From: Marinobacter sp. Arc7-DN-1 | GTDB taxonomy: Bacteria; Pseudomonadota; Gammaproteobacteria; Pseudomonadales; Oleiphilaceae | Assembly (NCBI RefSeq): GCF_003441595.1 | Contig: NZ_CP031848.1 | Location: 1,674,001-1,738,000, forward strand | DNA: 64,000 bases | Reading direction: 5' to 3' | In this document: piece by piece, positions 29,831-38,610 of the stretch | Position numbering within the stretch: position 1 is the first letter of the stretch | How the letters are laid out: the number at the start of each line of letters is the position of its first letter | Notes under the pieces: model-generated | Databases searched by the model: none | What the model saw: the letters and a program-made list of their open reading frames with translations, nothing else | Told to the model about the DNA's origin: nothing | Made by a program: the position numbers and the translations under genes

Positions 29831-29943
29831 ACCGGCCCCGACAACGATTGTTGTTATTTATGAATCCGGTTCCATGTTATCGGACCCGCGGGCTCACCAG
29901 CGGTTTAAAATGGATTTGATTCGTAAGTTTCTGTATCGCCCCG

Positions 29944-30381
29944 TCAGGCGATCTGGAGCAGTCTCAGTAACTGAGGCCTGTGCTGCTCCTGGATAATATC
30001 GGCCAGGGTGTATTTATCGAGCACCTCCAGGAAGGCGTTCAACGCTTCTCCGAACATCGATTTCAAGCCACACACCGGGGTGATCCTGCAAGCATTTTTC
30101 GACGAAAAACACTCCACAATACTCAGATCCTGCTCGGTTTCGCGTACCAGGATACCGACATTGATGTCGGACGGCGCCATGTGCAGACGCATACCACCCT
30201 TCTTGCCGCGAACGGTTTCGATGTAGCCTTTCTTGTTGAGCTGATGAACCACCTTCATAAGATGGTTCTTGGAGATATCATAGCTGTCGGCAATCTCCTG
30301 GATGGTTGCCAGTTGATCACCCTGCACTGCGAGATAAATCAGTACGCGAAGTGAGTAATCCGTGTAACGGGTGATGTGCAT
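29944..30381 (-). CDS. nsrR: Nitric oxide-sensing Rrf2 family repressor
   Basis: A 145-residue Rrf2-type regulator with N-terminal winged helix (MHITRYTDYSLRVLIYLA) and three cluster cysteines C91, C98 and C104 (ECFSSKNACRITPVCGLK), the NsrR arrangement. The iron-sulfur cluster reacts with NO and relieves repression. It is the last gene of a three-gene minus-strand unit; two NsrR-type sites lie in the intergenic region ahead of that unit, so it probably autoregulates and also controls the divergent RIC gene. Confidence 0.9.
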   Translation of the reverse strand: MHITRYTDYSLRVLIYLAVQGDQLATIQEIADSYDISKNHLMKVVHQLNKKGYIETVRGKKGGMRLHMAPSDINVGILVRETEQDLSIVECFSSKNACRITPVCGLKSMFGEALNAFLEVLDKYTLADIIQEQHRPQLLRLLQIA

Positions 30382-30405
30382 TCAATACTCCAGTCGTTAA
30401 TAGGG

Positions 30406-30798
30406 TCAATAAGACGGCCGGGTCACCAGGTAACAGGCGGTGCCACTAAGAAACACGCCTGAAATCGCCAAAGTCATTGCCGATGCCCCGAAAAGAGCCA
30501 GCATCCCCCAGCTCAGCGCCATCATGCCGCAGGCCAGCACCTTTGCCCGCCCGGGGACAGCCCGTCGTGTGCGCCACTGATCAATAGCAGGACCAAACCT
30601 GGGATGGTCTTCAAGCCATTGCGCAAAAGCCGGCGACCCCTTGCTGGCAAAAAAGGCCGCCAACAAGACAAACGGCGTCGTCGGTAACAACGGCAAAATC
30701 ACACCCGCCGCAGCCAGCGTTACCGATATATACGCAAGAATACGAAATCCGGTTTTCCCAAAACGACCGCCCATCACAGGGTTCTCACCAAGGCTCAT
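30406..30798 (-). CDS. ybaN: YbaN family (DUF454) membrane protein
   Basis: A 130-residue inner-membrane protein with the DUF454 signature AAGVILPLLPTTPFVLLAAFFASKGSPAF and a second helical pair at the C-terminus. Function unknown. It lies between a 71-residue membrane protein and nsrR, 24 bases upstream of nsrR, so it probably belongs to the NsrR regulon. The start could be 30798 or an ATG 24 bases later (30774), which has GGTGAG in front; I cannot decide. Confidence 0.82.
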   Translation of the reverse strand: MSLGENPVMGGRFGKTGFRILAYISVTLAAAGVILPLLPTTPFVLLAAFFASKGSPAFAQWLEDHPRFGPAIDQWRTRRAVPGRAKVLACGMMALSWGMLALFGASAMTLAISGVFLSGTACYLVTRPSY

Positions 30799-30821
30799 AA
30801 CTGCATCTATTCTACCGGTAT

Positions 30822-31037
30822 TCAGTGAACAGGTCTGCCCAAACGGCTGAGAAATACCAGCCTGGCAACGTAAGCGACCTTGATACCCACCGCAAAAAGC
30901 AGGGTTCCAACGTGCGCAAGAATCTGGATGGCCATGGGAAAGTAGTGCGCCATCGGATAGGCCACCACTATTGTCAGCACCAGTCCCAGCAATGACCAGG
31001 CCATCGCACTGTTCGCCCTGAATAGCAGATTTTCCAT
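30822..31037 (-). CDS. Small membrane protein of the NsrR unit, unknown function
   Basis: A 71-residue protein with two hydrophobic helices (about residues 12-32 and 34-55) and a basic C-terminus. I do not recognise its family. The ATG at 31037 is strongly supported by AGGAGA; upstream codons of the open frame cross the putative operator and are not used. It is first in the unit with ybaN and nsrR and sits 25 bases behind an NsrR-type site, so NO-induced expression is likely. Confidence 0.65.
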   Translation of the reverse strand: MENLLFRANSAMAWSLLGLVLTIVVAYPMAHYFPMAIQILAHVGTLLFAVGIKVAYVARLVFLSRLGRPVH

Positions 31038-31061
31038 TTGAAATCTCCTGAACACACCTTT

Positions 31062-31084
31062 AACATGTATTTTATAAACTCCTT
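31062..31084. promoter_or_regulatory. Putative NsrR operator for the 71-residue protein/ybaN/nsrR unit
   Basis: AACATGTATTT-T-ATAAACTCCTT. The left half matches the NsrR pattern (AAGATGYATTT) at 10 of 11 positions and the right half at about 7 of 11. Confidence 0.5.
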
Positions 31085-31166
31085 TTATGGAAATTTCAAC
31101 CCGGGTCAACCTTATTTTATAGGCACTAACCAAAAATTCAGACGGAAAAGCATGACCGAACCAAAA

Positions 31167-31189
31167 AACATTTATTTATTTTGCATCTA
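31167..31189. promoter_or_regulatory. Putative NsrR operator for the hemerythrin gene
   Basis: AACATTTATTT-A-TTTTGCATCTA, about 9 of 11 and 7 of 11 matches to the two NsrR half-sites, directly in front of the AAGGAG ribosome site of the RIC gene, where a repressor would block transcription. Confidence 0.5.
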
Positions 31190-31202
31190 AAGGAGAAAAT
31201 CA

Positions 31203-31688
31203 ATGTCCCCACAAACCTGGCTTGAAAAAGCCTCAGAGGAAGAACTGATCGAACACATCCTCAACCGCTATCACGACACCCACCGGGATCAGTTGCCCGA
31301 AATGATTCGGTTGGCCCAGAGAGTCGAGCGGGTGCACGGTAGTCATCCTGAATGCCCTTCTGGCCTCAGTGCCCACCTTGAGACGATGCGGGCAGAACTC
31401 GAAACCCATATGGCCAAGGAGGAGCAGATTCTGTTTCCGATGATTGCGCGCGGAATATCCGGCATGGCCCGGGGCCCTATCTCGGTGATGCGCGCTGAGC
31501 ATGAGGACCACAGTACCGCGCTTGCCCGGCTTGACGCACTCACCAACCATTTGGATCTGCCAGAGGATGCCTGCAATACCTGGCGGAAGCTCTATGAACA
31601 GATCGCCACTTTCCGGGAAGACCTGAATGCACATATCGCCCTGGAAAACAGCGTGCTGTTTGCCCGGATAGACGGCCGGACGGCTTAG
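31203..31688 (+). CDS. Hemerythrin-type di-iron protein, short RIC/DnrN form
   Basis: A 161-residue hemerythrin-domain protein. Ligand-type residues include H18, H24/H27, H69, E73, H100, H144 and E148; the stretch [20 protein letters not shown] is typical of the YtfE/ScdA/DnrN group (repair of iron centres after nitrosative stress). It lacks the N-terminal ScdA_N domain and so is shorter than YtfE (about 220 residues). AAGGAG precedes the ATG and an NsrR-type site lies just upstream, consistent with NO induction. Confidence 0.85.
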   Translation: MSPQTWLEKASEEELIEHILNRYHDTHRDQLPEMIRLAQRVERVHGSHPECPSGLSAHLETMRAELETHMAKEEQILFPMIARGISGMARGPISVMRAEHEDHSTALARLDALTNHLDLPEDACNTWRKLYEQIATFREDLNAHIALENSVLFARIDGRTA

Positions 31689-31801
31689 CATCCCGCCTGG
31701 GCAGTTCAATTACCTCCCGTGGGGTATCGGATTCGTTGATCCAATCTGCAATACTTGGTCTATACTCAGATCAAAAAACAGGCGGTAACAGGATCAACCC
31801 G

Positions 31802-32794
31802 ATGCCCCAGAGCAAGCTCACAGACCGTTTCGGCCGCACTGTCAACTACGTGCGGCTCTCCGTTACTGATCGCTGTGACTTCCGCTGTGTCTACTGCATG
31901 GCCGAGGATATGACTTTCCTTCCCCGCCAGCAGGTTCTGACTCTGGAGGAGATTGCCCGGGTTGCCCGCAATTTCGTCGATCTGGGCACCGAGAAAATCC
32001 GCCTGACCGGTGGCGAGCCTCTGGTACGCAAGGACATCCTGGAGCTGGTCAGGGAAATCGGCACCTATGGGCTGCGTGACTTTGCCATGACCACCAACGG
32101 CAGCCAGCTGCCCACCATGGCCCTGCCCCTGCGCAAAGCCGGAATGCACCGGCTGAACATCAGCCTCGATTCCCTGGACGCCGAAAAATTCCGCAACATC
32201 ACCCGCACCGGCAATCTCGGCCAGGTGCTGGATGGCATCGATGCCGCCCGCGAGGCCGGCTTCCGGGGCATCAAACTCAATACCGTGGTCATGAAGGGGC
32301 GCAATGATGAGGAAGTCCCCGAGCTGATTGAATTCGCCCGAAAGAAGCAGGTGGATATCAGTTTCATTGAGGAAATGCCCCTGGGCGAGATTTCCGAGCA
32401 TGACCGGGGCTTGGCCCTGTGTACCAGCAAGGAAGTGCGGGACATCATCCGTCAGCACTACGAACTGGTGCCCGCCACTGAGGATTCCGGCGGCCCCGCC
32501 CGTTACTACCGAATGCCGGGCAGCCCCACGAAGGTGGGTTTTATCTCGCCTCACTCTCATAATTTCTGCTCGACCTGCAACCGGGTACGGGTCACCGTCG
32601 AGGGCCGGCTCCTGCTCTGCCTCGGCAATGAGCACTCCGTGGACCTTCGCCGCGTTCTGCGTGGCAACCCGGTGACCGACGACAAGCTCCGCCAGACCAT
32701 TATTAACGCCATGGACCTGAAGCCGGAGCGGCATCACTTCTCCACCAATGGGGATGTTCAGATTCTTCGGTTCATGAATATGACCGGGGGTTGA
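31802..32794 (+). CDS. moaA: GTP 3',8-cyclase, molybdenum cofactor biosynthesis
   Basis: A 330-residue radical-SAM enzyme performing the first step of molybdopterin synthesis. The N-terminal cluster is CDFRCVYC (C25, C29, C32) and the C-terminal cluster is in [15 protein letters not shown] with a third Cys in LLLCLG. The ATG at 31802 matches the family start; an in-frame upstream start at 31736 has no family similarity. Its presence next to nos and nar genes fits the need of NarG for bis-MGD. No other moa genes are in the window. Confidence 0.93.
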   Translation: MPQSKLTDRFGRTVNYVRLSVTDRCDFRCVYCMAEDMTFLPRQQVLTLEEIARVARNFVDLGTEKIRLTGGEPLVRKDILELVREIGTYGLRDFAMTTNGSQLPTMALPLRKAGMHRLNISLDSLDAEKFRNITRTGNLGQVLDGIDAAREAGFRGIKLNTVVMKGRNDEEVPELIEFARKKQVDISFIEEMPLGEISEHDRGLALCTSKEVRDIIRQHYELVPATEDSGGPARYYRMPGSPTKVGFISPHSHNFCSTCNRVRVTVEGRLLLCLGNEHSVDLRRVLRGNPVTDDKLRQTIINAMDLKPERHHFSTNGDVQILRFMNMTGG

Positions 32795-32811
32795 GCAGCC
32801 AGCATAAAGAA

Positions 32812-32841
32812 GGGGTCAGATGAAGGCTTTCATCTGACCCC
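32812..32841. repeat. GGGGTCAGATGAA hairpin, single unit
   Basis: Arms GGGGTCAGATGAA (32812-32824) and its exact complement (32829-32841) around GGCT. It lies between the convergent moaA and nosL ends and may serve as a bidirectional terminator. Same family as the repeats at 43484 and 54491. Confidence 0.85.
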
Positions 32842-32845
32842 GGGT

Positions 32846-33385
32846 TCACATATCCTTCATGTCACTCATCTTCCCTGTCGAAGCGCCATCTATAAGGTGA
32901 TCCAGGGTGATTTCGCTGTATTTCAGAACCTGGCCGCCATATTCCCTCATGAACTCATGGGCAGAGCTTTCGGTAGCGAATGAGGCCAGTGTTGGGCCCA
33001 TGGCACCGGTTCGATCGGAGCCGGCTACGTAGAATGCGGCCCTGGCGTCGATCAGGGCGGTGTCGTCCGGGCTTTGCCAGCCAGTCTGGGCCATATCGTG
33101 GACGTAGAGGGTGTGGTCGCGGTTGATGTTTTCCGGCTGTAGCATCCAGGCGAACATGTCCCTGGTGGAGCAGAACTTGCGGACGTGCTGGTCTTTTTCG
33201 GTGATAGCCTGGCCTTTGGGGCCGGGGAAGCCCTCGATGATCATGCCACAGACATGGCATTCGTCGCCGCTTTCAAACTGCACCGGGGCAGGCTTGGCAG
33301 TGGTCTGTTCTTCGCTGCCTGAGCAGGCAGCCAGTGTAAAAACCGCCAGGGCGGCGAGAAGCCAGTTCAGTTTGATTCGGTTCAT
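32846..33385 (-). CDS. nosL: Nitrous oxide reductase copper chaperone lipoprotein
   Basis: A 179-residue lipoprotein (lipobox LAAC, Cys21) carrying the NosL copper site CHVCGM (C43, C46, M48). NosL delivers Cu(I) for assembly of the NosZ copper centres on the periplasmic side, working with NosDFY. ATG 33385 is preceded by GGAGG; the longer GTG frame lacks a site. It is last in the nosRZDFYL operon, 15 bases after nosY. Confidence 0.93.
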   Translation of the reverse strand: MNRIKLNWLLAALAVFTLAACSGSEEQTTAKPAPVQFESGDECHVCGMIIEGFPGPKGQAITEKDQHVRKFCSTRDMFAWMLQPENINRDHTLYVHDMAQTGWQSPDDTALIDARAAFYVAGSDRTGAMGPTLASFATESSAHEFMREYGGQVLKYSEITLDHLIDGASTGKMSDMKDM

Positions 33386-33400
33386 CAGGGGCACCTCCGT

Positions 33401-34231
33401 TCAGATACGACGATTCCGGAACAGCAACAGGGCGCCCGCCAGCGGGATGGCAAACCACAGCACCAGGCCGATCCAGAGGCCGGAAGCACCGATGGGCAGG
33501 TCGGCGCCCAGGCTGAGGACACCACTGAGCTGCGCTGCGCCATCGAAGGCCACAATGTTGAGAAGACGGTAGATGTCCGTGGGGTTCAGCATCAGCAGCC
33601 AGGGCAGCAGCTCGGCGCTGAACTTGCCCTCGCTCGCCACCAGGGTGCCGAGCAACATCAGATCGAAAATCAGCACGAAGAAGAACCAGATGGCCAGGGC
33701 CAGGCCAGCGGCGATGGACTTTTCACTGACCCGGACGCTGATCACGTAGGCAAGTGCAATGAAGCCCCAGCCCAGCAGGACGGTGGAGGCGATAAAACGG
33801 GCCATTGCGATGGCCAGACTGGCAATGGCCACGTCCTCCACCAGCAGGGCGATAGCCACACCGGCAACGCCAAAGCCGATCAGGGTGGCCAGGGCCAGGG
33901 TCAGGCCGTGGCCCAGGAACTTGCCCAGCAACAGCTGGCTGCGGCTGAGGGGGTAGGTCATCAGTAACAGCAGGGTGCCGCCCTCTTCTTCCCCAACGAT
34001 GGCGTCGTAAGCCAGTAGCAGCGCAATCAGGGGAATCAGGAAGATCCCGAGGCTGGCAAGACTGGCAATGGTGGCTGGCGTGGAGGCATAGCCCACGTGG
34101 CCGGAAGCGGCGGCGCCGAACCAGGCGATGCCCAGGGCCAGGGTGGCAAAGACCAGGGAAATGGCCATCAGCCAGCGGTTTCGCAGGCTGTCGCTGAGTT
34201 CCTTACGGGCAATGGTCCAGACGCTGTTCAT
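33401..34231 (-). CDS. nosY: NosY, ABC-type membrane subunit for NosZ maturation
   Basis: A 276-residue membrane protein with six helices and the conserved start MNSVWTIARKELSDSLRNRW. With NosF and NosD it forms the ABC complex that supports copper-site assembly in NosZ. The family loop DAIVGEEEGGTLLLLMTYPLSRSQ is present as residues about 75-98. Its ATG overlaps the nosF stop (ATGA), implying coupled translation. Confidence 0.94.
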   Translation of the reverse strand: MNSVWTIARKELSDSLRNRWLMAISLVFATLALGIAWFGAAASGHVGYASTPATIASLASLGIFLIPLIALLLAYDAIVGEEEGGTLLLLMTYPLSRSQLLLGKFLGHGLTLALATLIGFGVAGVAIALLVEDVAIASLAIAMARFIASTVLLGWGFIALAYVISVRVSEKSIAAGLALAIWFFFVLIFDLMLLGTLVASEGKFSAELLPWLLMLNPTDIYRLLNIVAFDGAAQLSGVLSLGADLPIGASGLWIGLVLWFAIPLAGALLLFRNRRI

Positions 34232-35160
34232 TGGTTGCCTCCACGGTGGGCCAGGCCACCAGAGCCGATGAAATGCACGTAAATATCTTCCAGGCTGGGT
34301 TGATGGATGCTGATATCCGCCACCTCGCCCGAGGCCATGACCGCTTTCAGCAAGGCCATCTTCTCCCTCGGTTGAACATCCACCTGCAGGCGTCCGTTAT
34401 CGGTCTTGATCATCAGGCCACTGTTGCTGGAAGCGCTGTCGATGACCTGCTCCAGCGCAGAAATACTGTTGGCGGGATCCAGCGACAGGGTCACAGGCAT
34501 ATTTGCCTGCCGCCTCAGCGCCGCCAGATTTCCGGCCGCTTGCAAGGAACCTTCCGTGAGAATGGCAGCGCGGTCGATGTAAGGCTCGACCCCGGGCAGA
34601 ACATGGGAACACAGCACAATACCCGTACCCTCATCCCGCAGCACCCGGAGCAGCCGGTACAGGTCTGCCGTGGCCACCGGATCCAGACCCACGGTAGGCT
34701 CGTCCAGCATCAGCAGCTTCGGCTTGCCCAACAACGCCTGGGCCAACCCTAAACGCTGGCGCATGCCCTTGGAGTAGGTCTTGGTCCGGGCATCCATGGC
34801 ATCGCCGAGACCCACCTGTTTGAGCAGCTCAGGCACCTGCCGCTGTGAGGCTCCCTTCAGCCGCGCGAAATGGCTCAGAATCTCCCGACCGGTCAACTGC
34901 GGGTAGAACATCACATTCTCTGGCAGGTAACCGATGTGCTGGGTGACCTGAGGATCACCGGCGTGACCGCCGAGCACCGACAACCTGCCCTGAGTTGGCT
35001 GCATCAGCCCAAGAATGAGCTTGATGGACGTGGTCTTACCGGCCCCGTTATGGCCAAACAGCCCCAGGATTTCACCCGGCTCCAGTGTCAGGTCTATGCC
35101 CTTCAGCACCGGACTCTTGTCGTACCGGTAACTCACATTCTCAAGACGAAAACAGCTCAT
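34228..35160 (-). CDS. nosF: NosF, ABC-type ATPase for NosZ maturation
   Basis: A 310-residue ABC ATPase: Walker A GHNGAGKTT (residues 36-44), signature YSKGMRQRLGLAQAL and Walker B LLMLDEPTVGLDP. It energises the NosDFY complex. The start at 35160 overlaps the nosD stop (ATGA); the longer open frame upstream is inside nosD. The C-terminal about 100 residues form the usual extension of the family. Confidence 0.94.
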   Translation of the reverse strand: MSCFRLENVSYRYDKSPVLKGIDLTLEPGEILGLFGHNGAGKTTSIKLILGLMQPTQGRLSVLGGHAGDPQVTQHIGYLPENVMFYPQLTGREILSHFARLKGASQRQVPELLKQVGLGDAMDARTKTYSKGMRQRLGLAQALLGKPKLLMLDEPTVGLDPVATADLYRLLRVLRDEGTGIVLCSHVLPGVEPYIDRAAILTEGSLQAAGNLAALRRQANMPVTLSLDPANSISALEQVIDSASSNSGLMIKTDNGRLQVDVQPREKMALLKAVMASGEVADISIHQPSLEDIYVHFIGSGGLAHRGGNQ

Positions 35161-36425
35161 CGGATCTCCGGTTTCAGATCGGCAGGAGGTCGCATCAGCG
35201 GAAAAGAGTCGGCAACCCCGGCATCTTTCACCACCGGGAAGGCATCCTGCACCCAGCGCAGGGTATCCACCGCCGGGCTGAACATCAGGATCTTTGCCTC
35301 CGGATACTTCCACAGCAGCCGGTCGACATTGTCATTGGGCTCATAGGCCACATCCCCGATCCCATCCTGATTGCGATCCCAGCCCAGGTAGTCACTCCAG
35401 TAATTGCCCTTACCGTCCCTCGACCACTCCTGAGTGCGAGTGGCCACATACTTCACCTGCCGCTGGTTATTCACAAAAGCATTCCCGAACACCTCGTTAT
35501 CCTCGGAACCGGCGGTCAGATGAATCCCGATGTTGCTGTCCGCAAACAGATTGCCCGCAAAGGTGTTGTACAAGGAGTTATAGATAAACACCGCCTTGCC
35601 CTCGGCGCCATCAATCACCACACCACCGGTCCGGCCCTCGGAAACCCCGGTCACCACATTCCCCCGCAGCTCCGACTGGGTAATGAAGTTCATCAGAATC
35701 CCGTAGTTCTCATCATTCACCGACCGGTTATTGATCACCCTCAGCCGTTTGCTCTGCATCAGCGCGTAACCGGTCCGCGTGCCACGGGTGACATTGTTCT
35801 CCAGCAGGTTATTCATCGAATACATGTAGTGAATGCCATAACGCAGATCCGACATCTCATTGCCCCGGATCGTATTGTTATTCGCCGTCTCAATATAGAT
35901 CGCATCCCGGGTCTGACGGATGTCGTTCCCCTCAATCAGCGCCCCGGTGGTATTGAACAAGTGAACCCCGTTGCCCCGGTCATTCGGACGCATGCTGGCA
36001 TCGCCACGAATTGTATTGTTGCGAACCGTCACATCCGGCGTGGCATCCAGCCACACCCCAAACGCCGGCCCCTGCAGACGGTTATTCTCAACCACCGCCC
36101 CCCGGGCCTCCCGAGCCACAAAAATCCCCGCATCCAGCTCGTTCAGATCCCGGCCCCAGTTGCGCACCGAACAACCGGACAACGTCACCTCCCCGGCGAC
36201 AATATCCACAGCATTGCCCTGCCCGCCCCCGTCAATCACCGTGTCGGAATGGCAAGACACCGTCACCCCGGGCACCCGAATAGCCAGAGAGGAAACATGC
36301 TCAGGAGGAAGCTCAAAGGTTGCGCCCGGTTCCAGGGCATCAAGCTGTTCTTGCAGGCCCGCGCTCGCGGTCAGCGATAAAAGAGCGACTGTCAGGGCCA
36401 CTCCATAACGCAAAATTTGGTACAT
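35157..36425 (-). CDS. nosD: NosD, periplasmic copper-site maturation protein
   Basis: A 422-residue exported protein (signal peptide MYQILRYGVALTVALLSLTASA) made of CASH-type right-handed beta-helix repeats, seen as recurring NNRI/GNxI-type turns. NosD receives copper from NosL and contacts NosZ. The ATG at 36425 begins the signal peptide and has GAGAGA upstream. A long hairpin repeat (36476-36590) lies between nosZ and nosD. Confidence 0.93.
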   Translation of the reverse strand: MYQILRYGVALTVALLSLTASAGLQEQLDALEPGATFELPPEHVSSLAIRVPGVTVSCHSDTVIDGGGQGNAVDIVAGEVTLSGCSVRNWGRDLNELDAGIFVAREARGAVVENNRLQGPAFGVWLDATPDVTVRNNTIRGDASMRPNDRGNGVHLFNTTGALIEGNDIRQTRDAIYIETANNNTIRGNEMSDLRYGIHYMYSMNNLLENNVTRGTRTGYALMQSKRLRVINNRSVNDENYGILMNFITQSELRGNVVTGVSEGRTGGVVIDGAEGKAVFIYNSLYNTFAGNLFADSNIGIHLTAGSEDNEVFGNAFVNNQRQVKYVATRTQEWSRDGKGNYWSDYLGWDRNQDGIGDVAYEPNDNVDRLLWKYPEAKILMFSPAVDTLRWVQDAFPVVKDAGVADSFPLMRPPADLKPEIR

Positions 36426-36475
36426 CAATGTCTCTCTGAGAGATGAAATTTCTTTGGGCCTTGCCAGAACTCTGG

Positions 36476-36590
36476 CAATCCGAGAGGAGGCTGCTTTCCA
36501 AAACTGTGCGGAGCCATGGATGGCGGAGCCCAAGCGTCACAGGGACGTGCCGAAGGAGCGTGTTTTGGAAAGCAGCCTCCTCTTGGATTG
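36476..36590. repeat. Long hairpin repeat, copy 2, inside the nos operon
   Basis: Arms of 29 bases (36476-36504 with 36562-36590), complementary except one G:T pair, enclose a 57-base core that repeats the 7299-7351 core (GTGCGGAGCCATGGATGGCG, then ACAGGGACGT). The arms share no obvious sequence with those of copy 1. It sits between the nosZ stop and the nosD start. Confidence 0.85.
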
Positions 36591-36649
36591 CTTCTCCCAA
36601 GTGGAAGGGAAAGCCGGAACCTCATAAAGGAGTCCCGGCGGAGAGAAGA

Positions 36650-38545
36650 TCAGGCCTTCTCAACAAGCATGCGACCCCGCATCTCCATATGCAGCGCATG
36701 ACAGAACCAGTTGCAATAGTACCAGTGAACCCCCGGCCGATCCGCCACAAAGGTCACCGAAGACGTCTGCTGCGGACTGATCTCCATGCTCACACCATGG
36801 TTCACCATACAGAAACCGTGCGTCACATCCTCAATGGTGTCCAGGTTGGTCACGTACACCGTCACCTCATCGCCCTGCTTCACCTTGAACTCCGTCATCC
36901 CGTACTGCGGCGCAATAGAGGTCATGTAAACACGCACTTTATTGCCGTCACGGACAACCTTGTTGTCGGCTTCCAGGGTAATGCCATCCTTCTTTGCCTG
37001 TTCACGGGCCGAGGCGAAGAACGGATCATCACGGGTATAGATCTTCTTCGTCTTGATCTGGTCACGGCGCACCAGGATGCAGTCATGGGGCTCAGCAAAA
37101 GTCGGGCCATCGTGCACCAGCTTCATTTCCTCACCGGAAATATCAATCAGCTGGTCATTTTCAGGGTGCAGCGGCCCTACCGGCAGGAAGCGGTCCTTCG
37201 AGAACTTCGACAACACCACCAGCCACTTGCCATCCGCATCCCGGGACTCGGTCAGTGAGGCGTGGTTATGGCCCGGCTGATATTGAACATCCAGCTTCTG
37301 ACGGATGTAGTTCACATCCTCGCCGTTGTAATGCTTGATCGCATCGGCAATATTCCACTTGCACACCTGGCTGTCGATAAACAGCGTGGTGTAGGCGTTA
37401 CCCCGGCCGTCGTAGGTGGTGTGCAGAGGCCCAAGACCCAGCTCTGGCTCAGCCACCACGGTATCACGGGGCTCAATCGCTCCGTCGAACAGATCATCCA
37501 GCTTTTCGATCGAAATAATGGTGACCGTTGGCGACAGCTTGCCATTGGCAATAAAGTACTTGCCGTCCGGGGAGGTATTCAGGCCATGCGGGTTCTTGGG
37601 AACCGGGATGTAACGGGTCAGCTCGGAGCCATGGCGACCATCCACCACCGGCACTTTAGAATCACCCAGCGTCTTGAAGTCGCCATTTTTGACGGCTTTT
37701 TCAATACGCTCAATATTGAATACTACTGCCCAGTCGCGGTCATTACGCATGGTGCCGGCAAGATCCAGGGCTTTCTCGGAGTTGTAACAGGTAGCGCAGG
37801 CGTATTTGCCGGTGTAGTCCGCATCGGTGTTGTCCAGGTTGCCGTCCACAATCACCTGGAAGGCCACTTCCATGGTCTCCGCGTCCACCGCATTGAACAT
37901 GGTAAAGCTGTTTTCAAGGCTGGTATCGCTGCCGTCGTTCGGGTGCGGGATCACGTACTCCGCGTTGCAGAACACGTACCTGGTTTTGGGCACCTTCTGC
38001 AACCGCAGACCATGAATGGCCTGGACGTTGGGAATGGTGGTGATCTTGTCACACTTCATGATGTCCAGGCGGATCCGGGCCACCCGGGTATTGGCCTTGT
38101 CATTGATGAACAGATACTTGCCATCGTAACGGCCATCGGTCATGGAAATATGCGGGTGGTGGGCGCCACCGTTCAGGTGGGTATTGTCATGGCCCAGTAC
38201 GTCCTTGCTCTCGTTGCTGATGCCCCAGCCTGTCGCAGAATCCACGTTGAAGACAGGGATGCGCATGAGTTCCCGCATGGAGGGAACGCCCAGTACGCGC
38301 ACCTCACCGGAGTGGCCACCACTCCAGAAACCGTAGTACTCGTCCAGTTCGCCCGGGTGCACAATGAAATTATTGCGCGCTTCTTCGGCGGCGGCCGCGA
38401 ACGATTCCCGGCTCATCACTGCAGTACCAAGACCGGTTGCCCCGGCCACGCCGGCCAGTGCCGCTGCGCCCATAAACCGGCGACGGCTCTGGCCGCTTTC
38501 CGGTAGCTCCGGTGTAGCCTTGGTCAGATCATCTTTCTTTTTCAT
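36650..38545 (-). CDS. nosZ: Nitrous oxide reductase
   Basis: A 631-residue periplasmic copper enzyme reducing N2O to N2. It has a Tat signal ([13 protein letters not shown]), a beta-propeller carrying the CuZ histidines (for example in GGAHHPH) and a C-terminal cupredoxin domain with the CuA ligands C611, C615, H619 and M622 in [12 protein letters not shown]. The Tat signal marks it as clade I. ATG 38545 is used; a TTG nine bases earlier is in frame. Second gene of nosRZDFYL. Confidence 0.97.
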   Translation of the reverse strand: MKKKDDLTKATPELPESGQSRRRFMGAAALAGVAGATGLGTAVMSRESFAAAAEEARNNFIVHPGELDEYYGFWSGGHSGEVRVLGVPSMRELMRIPVFNVDSATGWGISNESKDVLGHDNTHLNGGAHHPHISMTDGRYDGKYLFINDKANTRVARIRLDIMKCDKITTIPNVQAIHGLRLQKVPKTRYVFCNAEYVIPHPNDGSDTSLENSFTMFNAVDAETMEVAFQVIVDGNLDNTDADYTGKYACATCYNSEKALDLAGTMRNDRDWAVVFNIERIEKAVKNGDFKTLGDSKVPVVDGRHGSELTRYIPVPKNPHGLNTSPDGKYFIANGKLSPTVTIISIEKLDDLFDGAIEPRDTVVAEPELGLGPLHTTYDGRGNAYTTLFIDSQVCKWNIADAIKHYNGEDVNYIRQKLDVQYQPGHNHASLTESRDADGKWLVVLSKFSKDRFLPVGPLHPENDQLIDISGEEMKLVHDGPTFAEPHDCILVRRDQIKTKKIYTRDDPFFASAREQAKKDGITLEADNKVVRDGNKVRVYMTSIAPQYGMTEFKVKQGDEVTVYVTNLDTIEDVTHGFCMVNHGVSMEISPQQTSSVTFVADRPGVHWYYCNWFCHALHMEMRGRMLVEKA

Positions 38546-38610
38546 AACATCCAACTCCGTTATTGATAATGGCGGTTTTTACTTCTCATGCTTTCTTTTT
38601 TTTCGACTGC

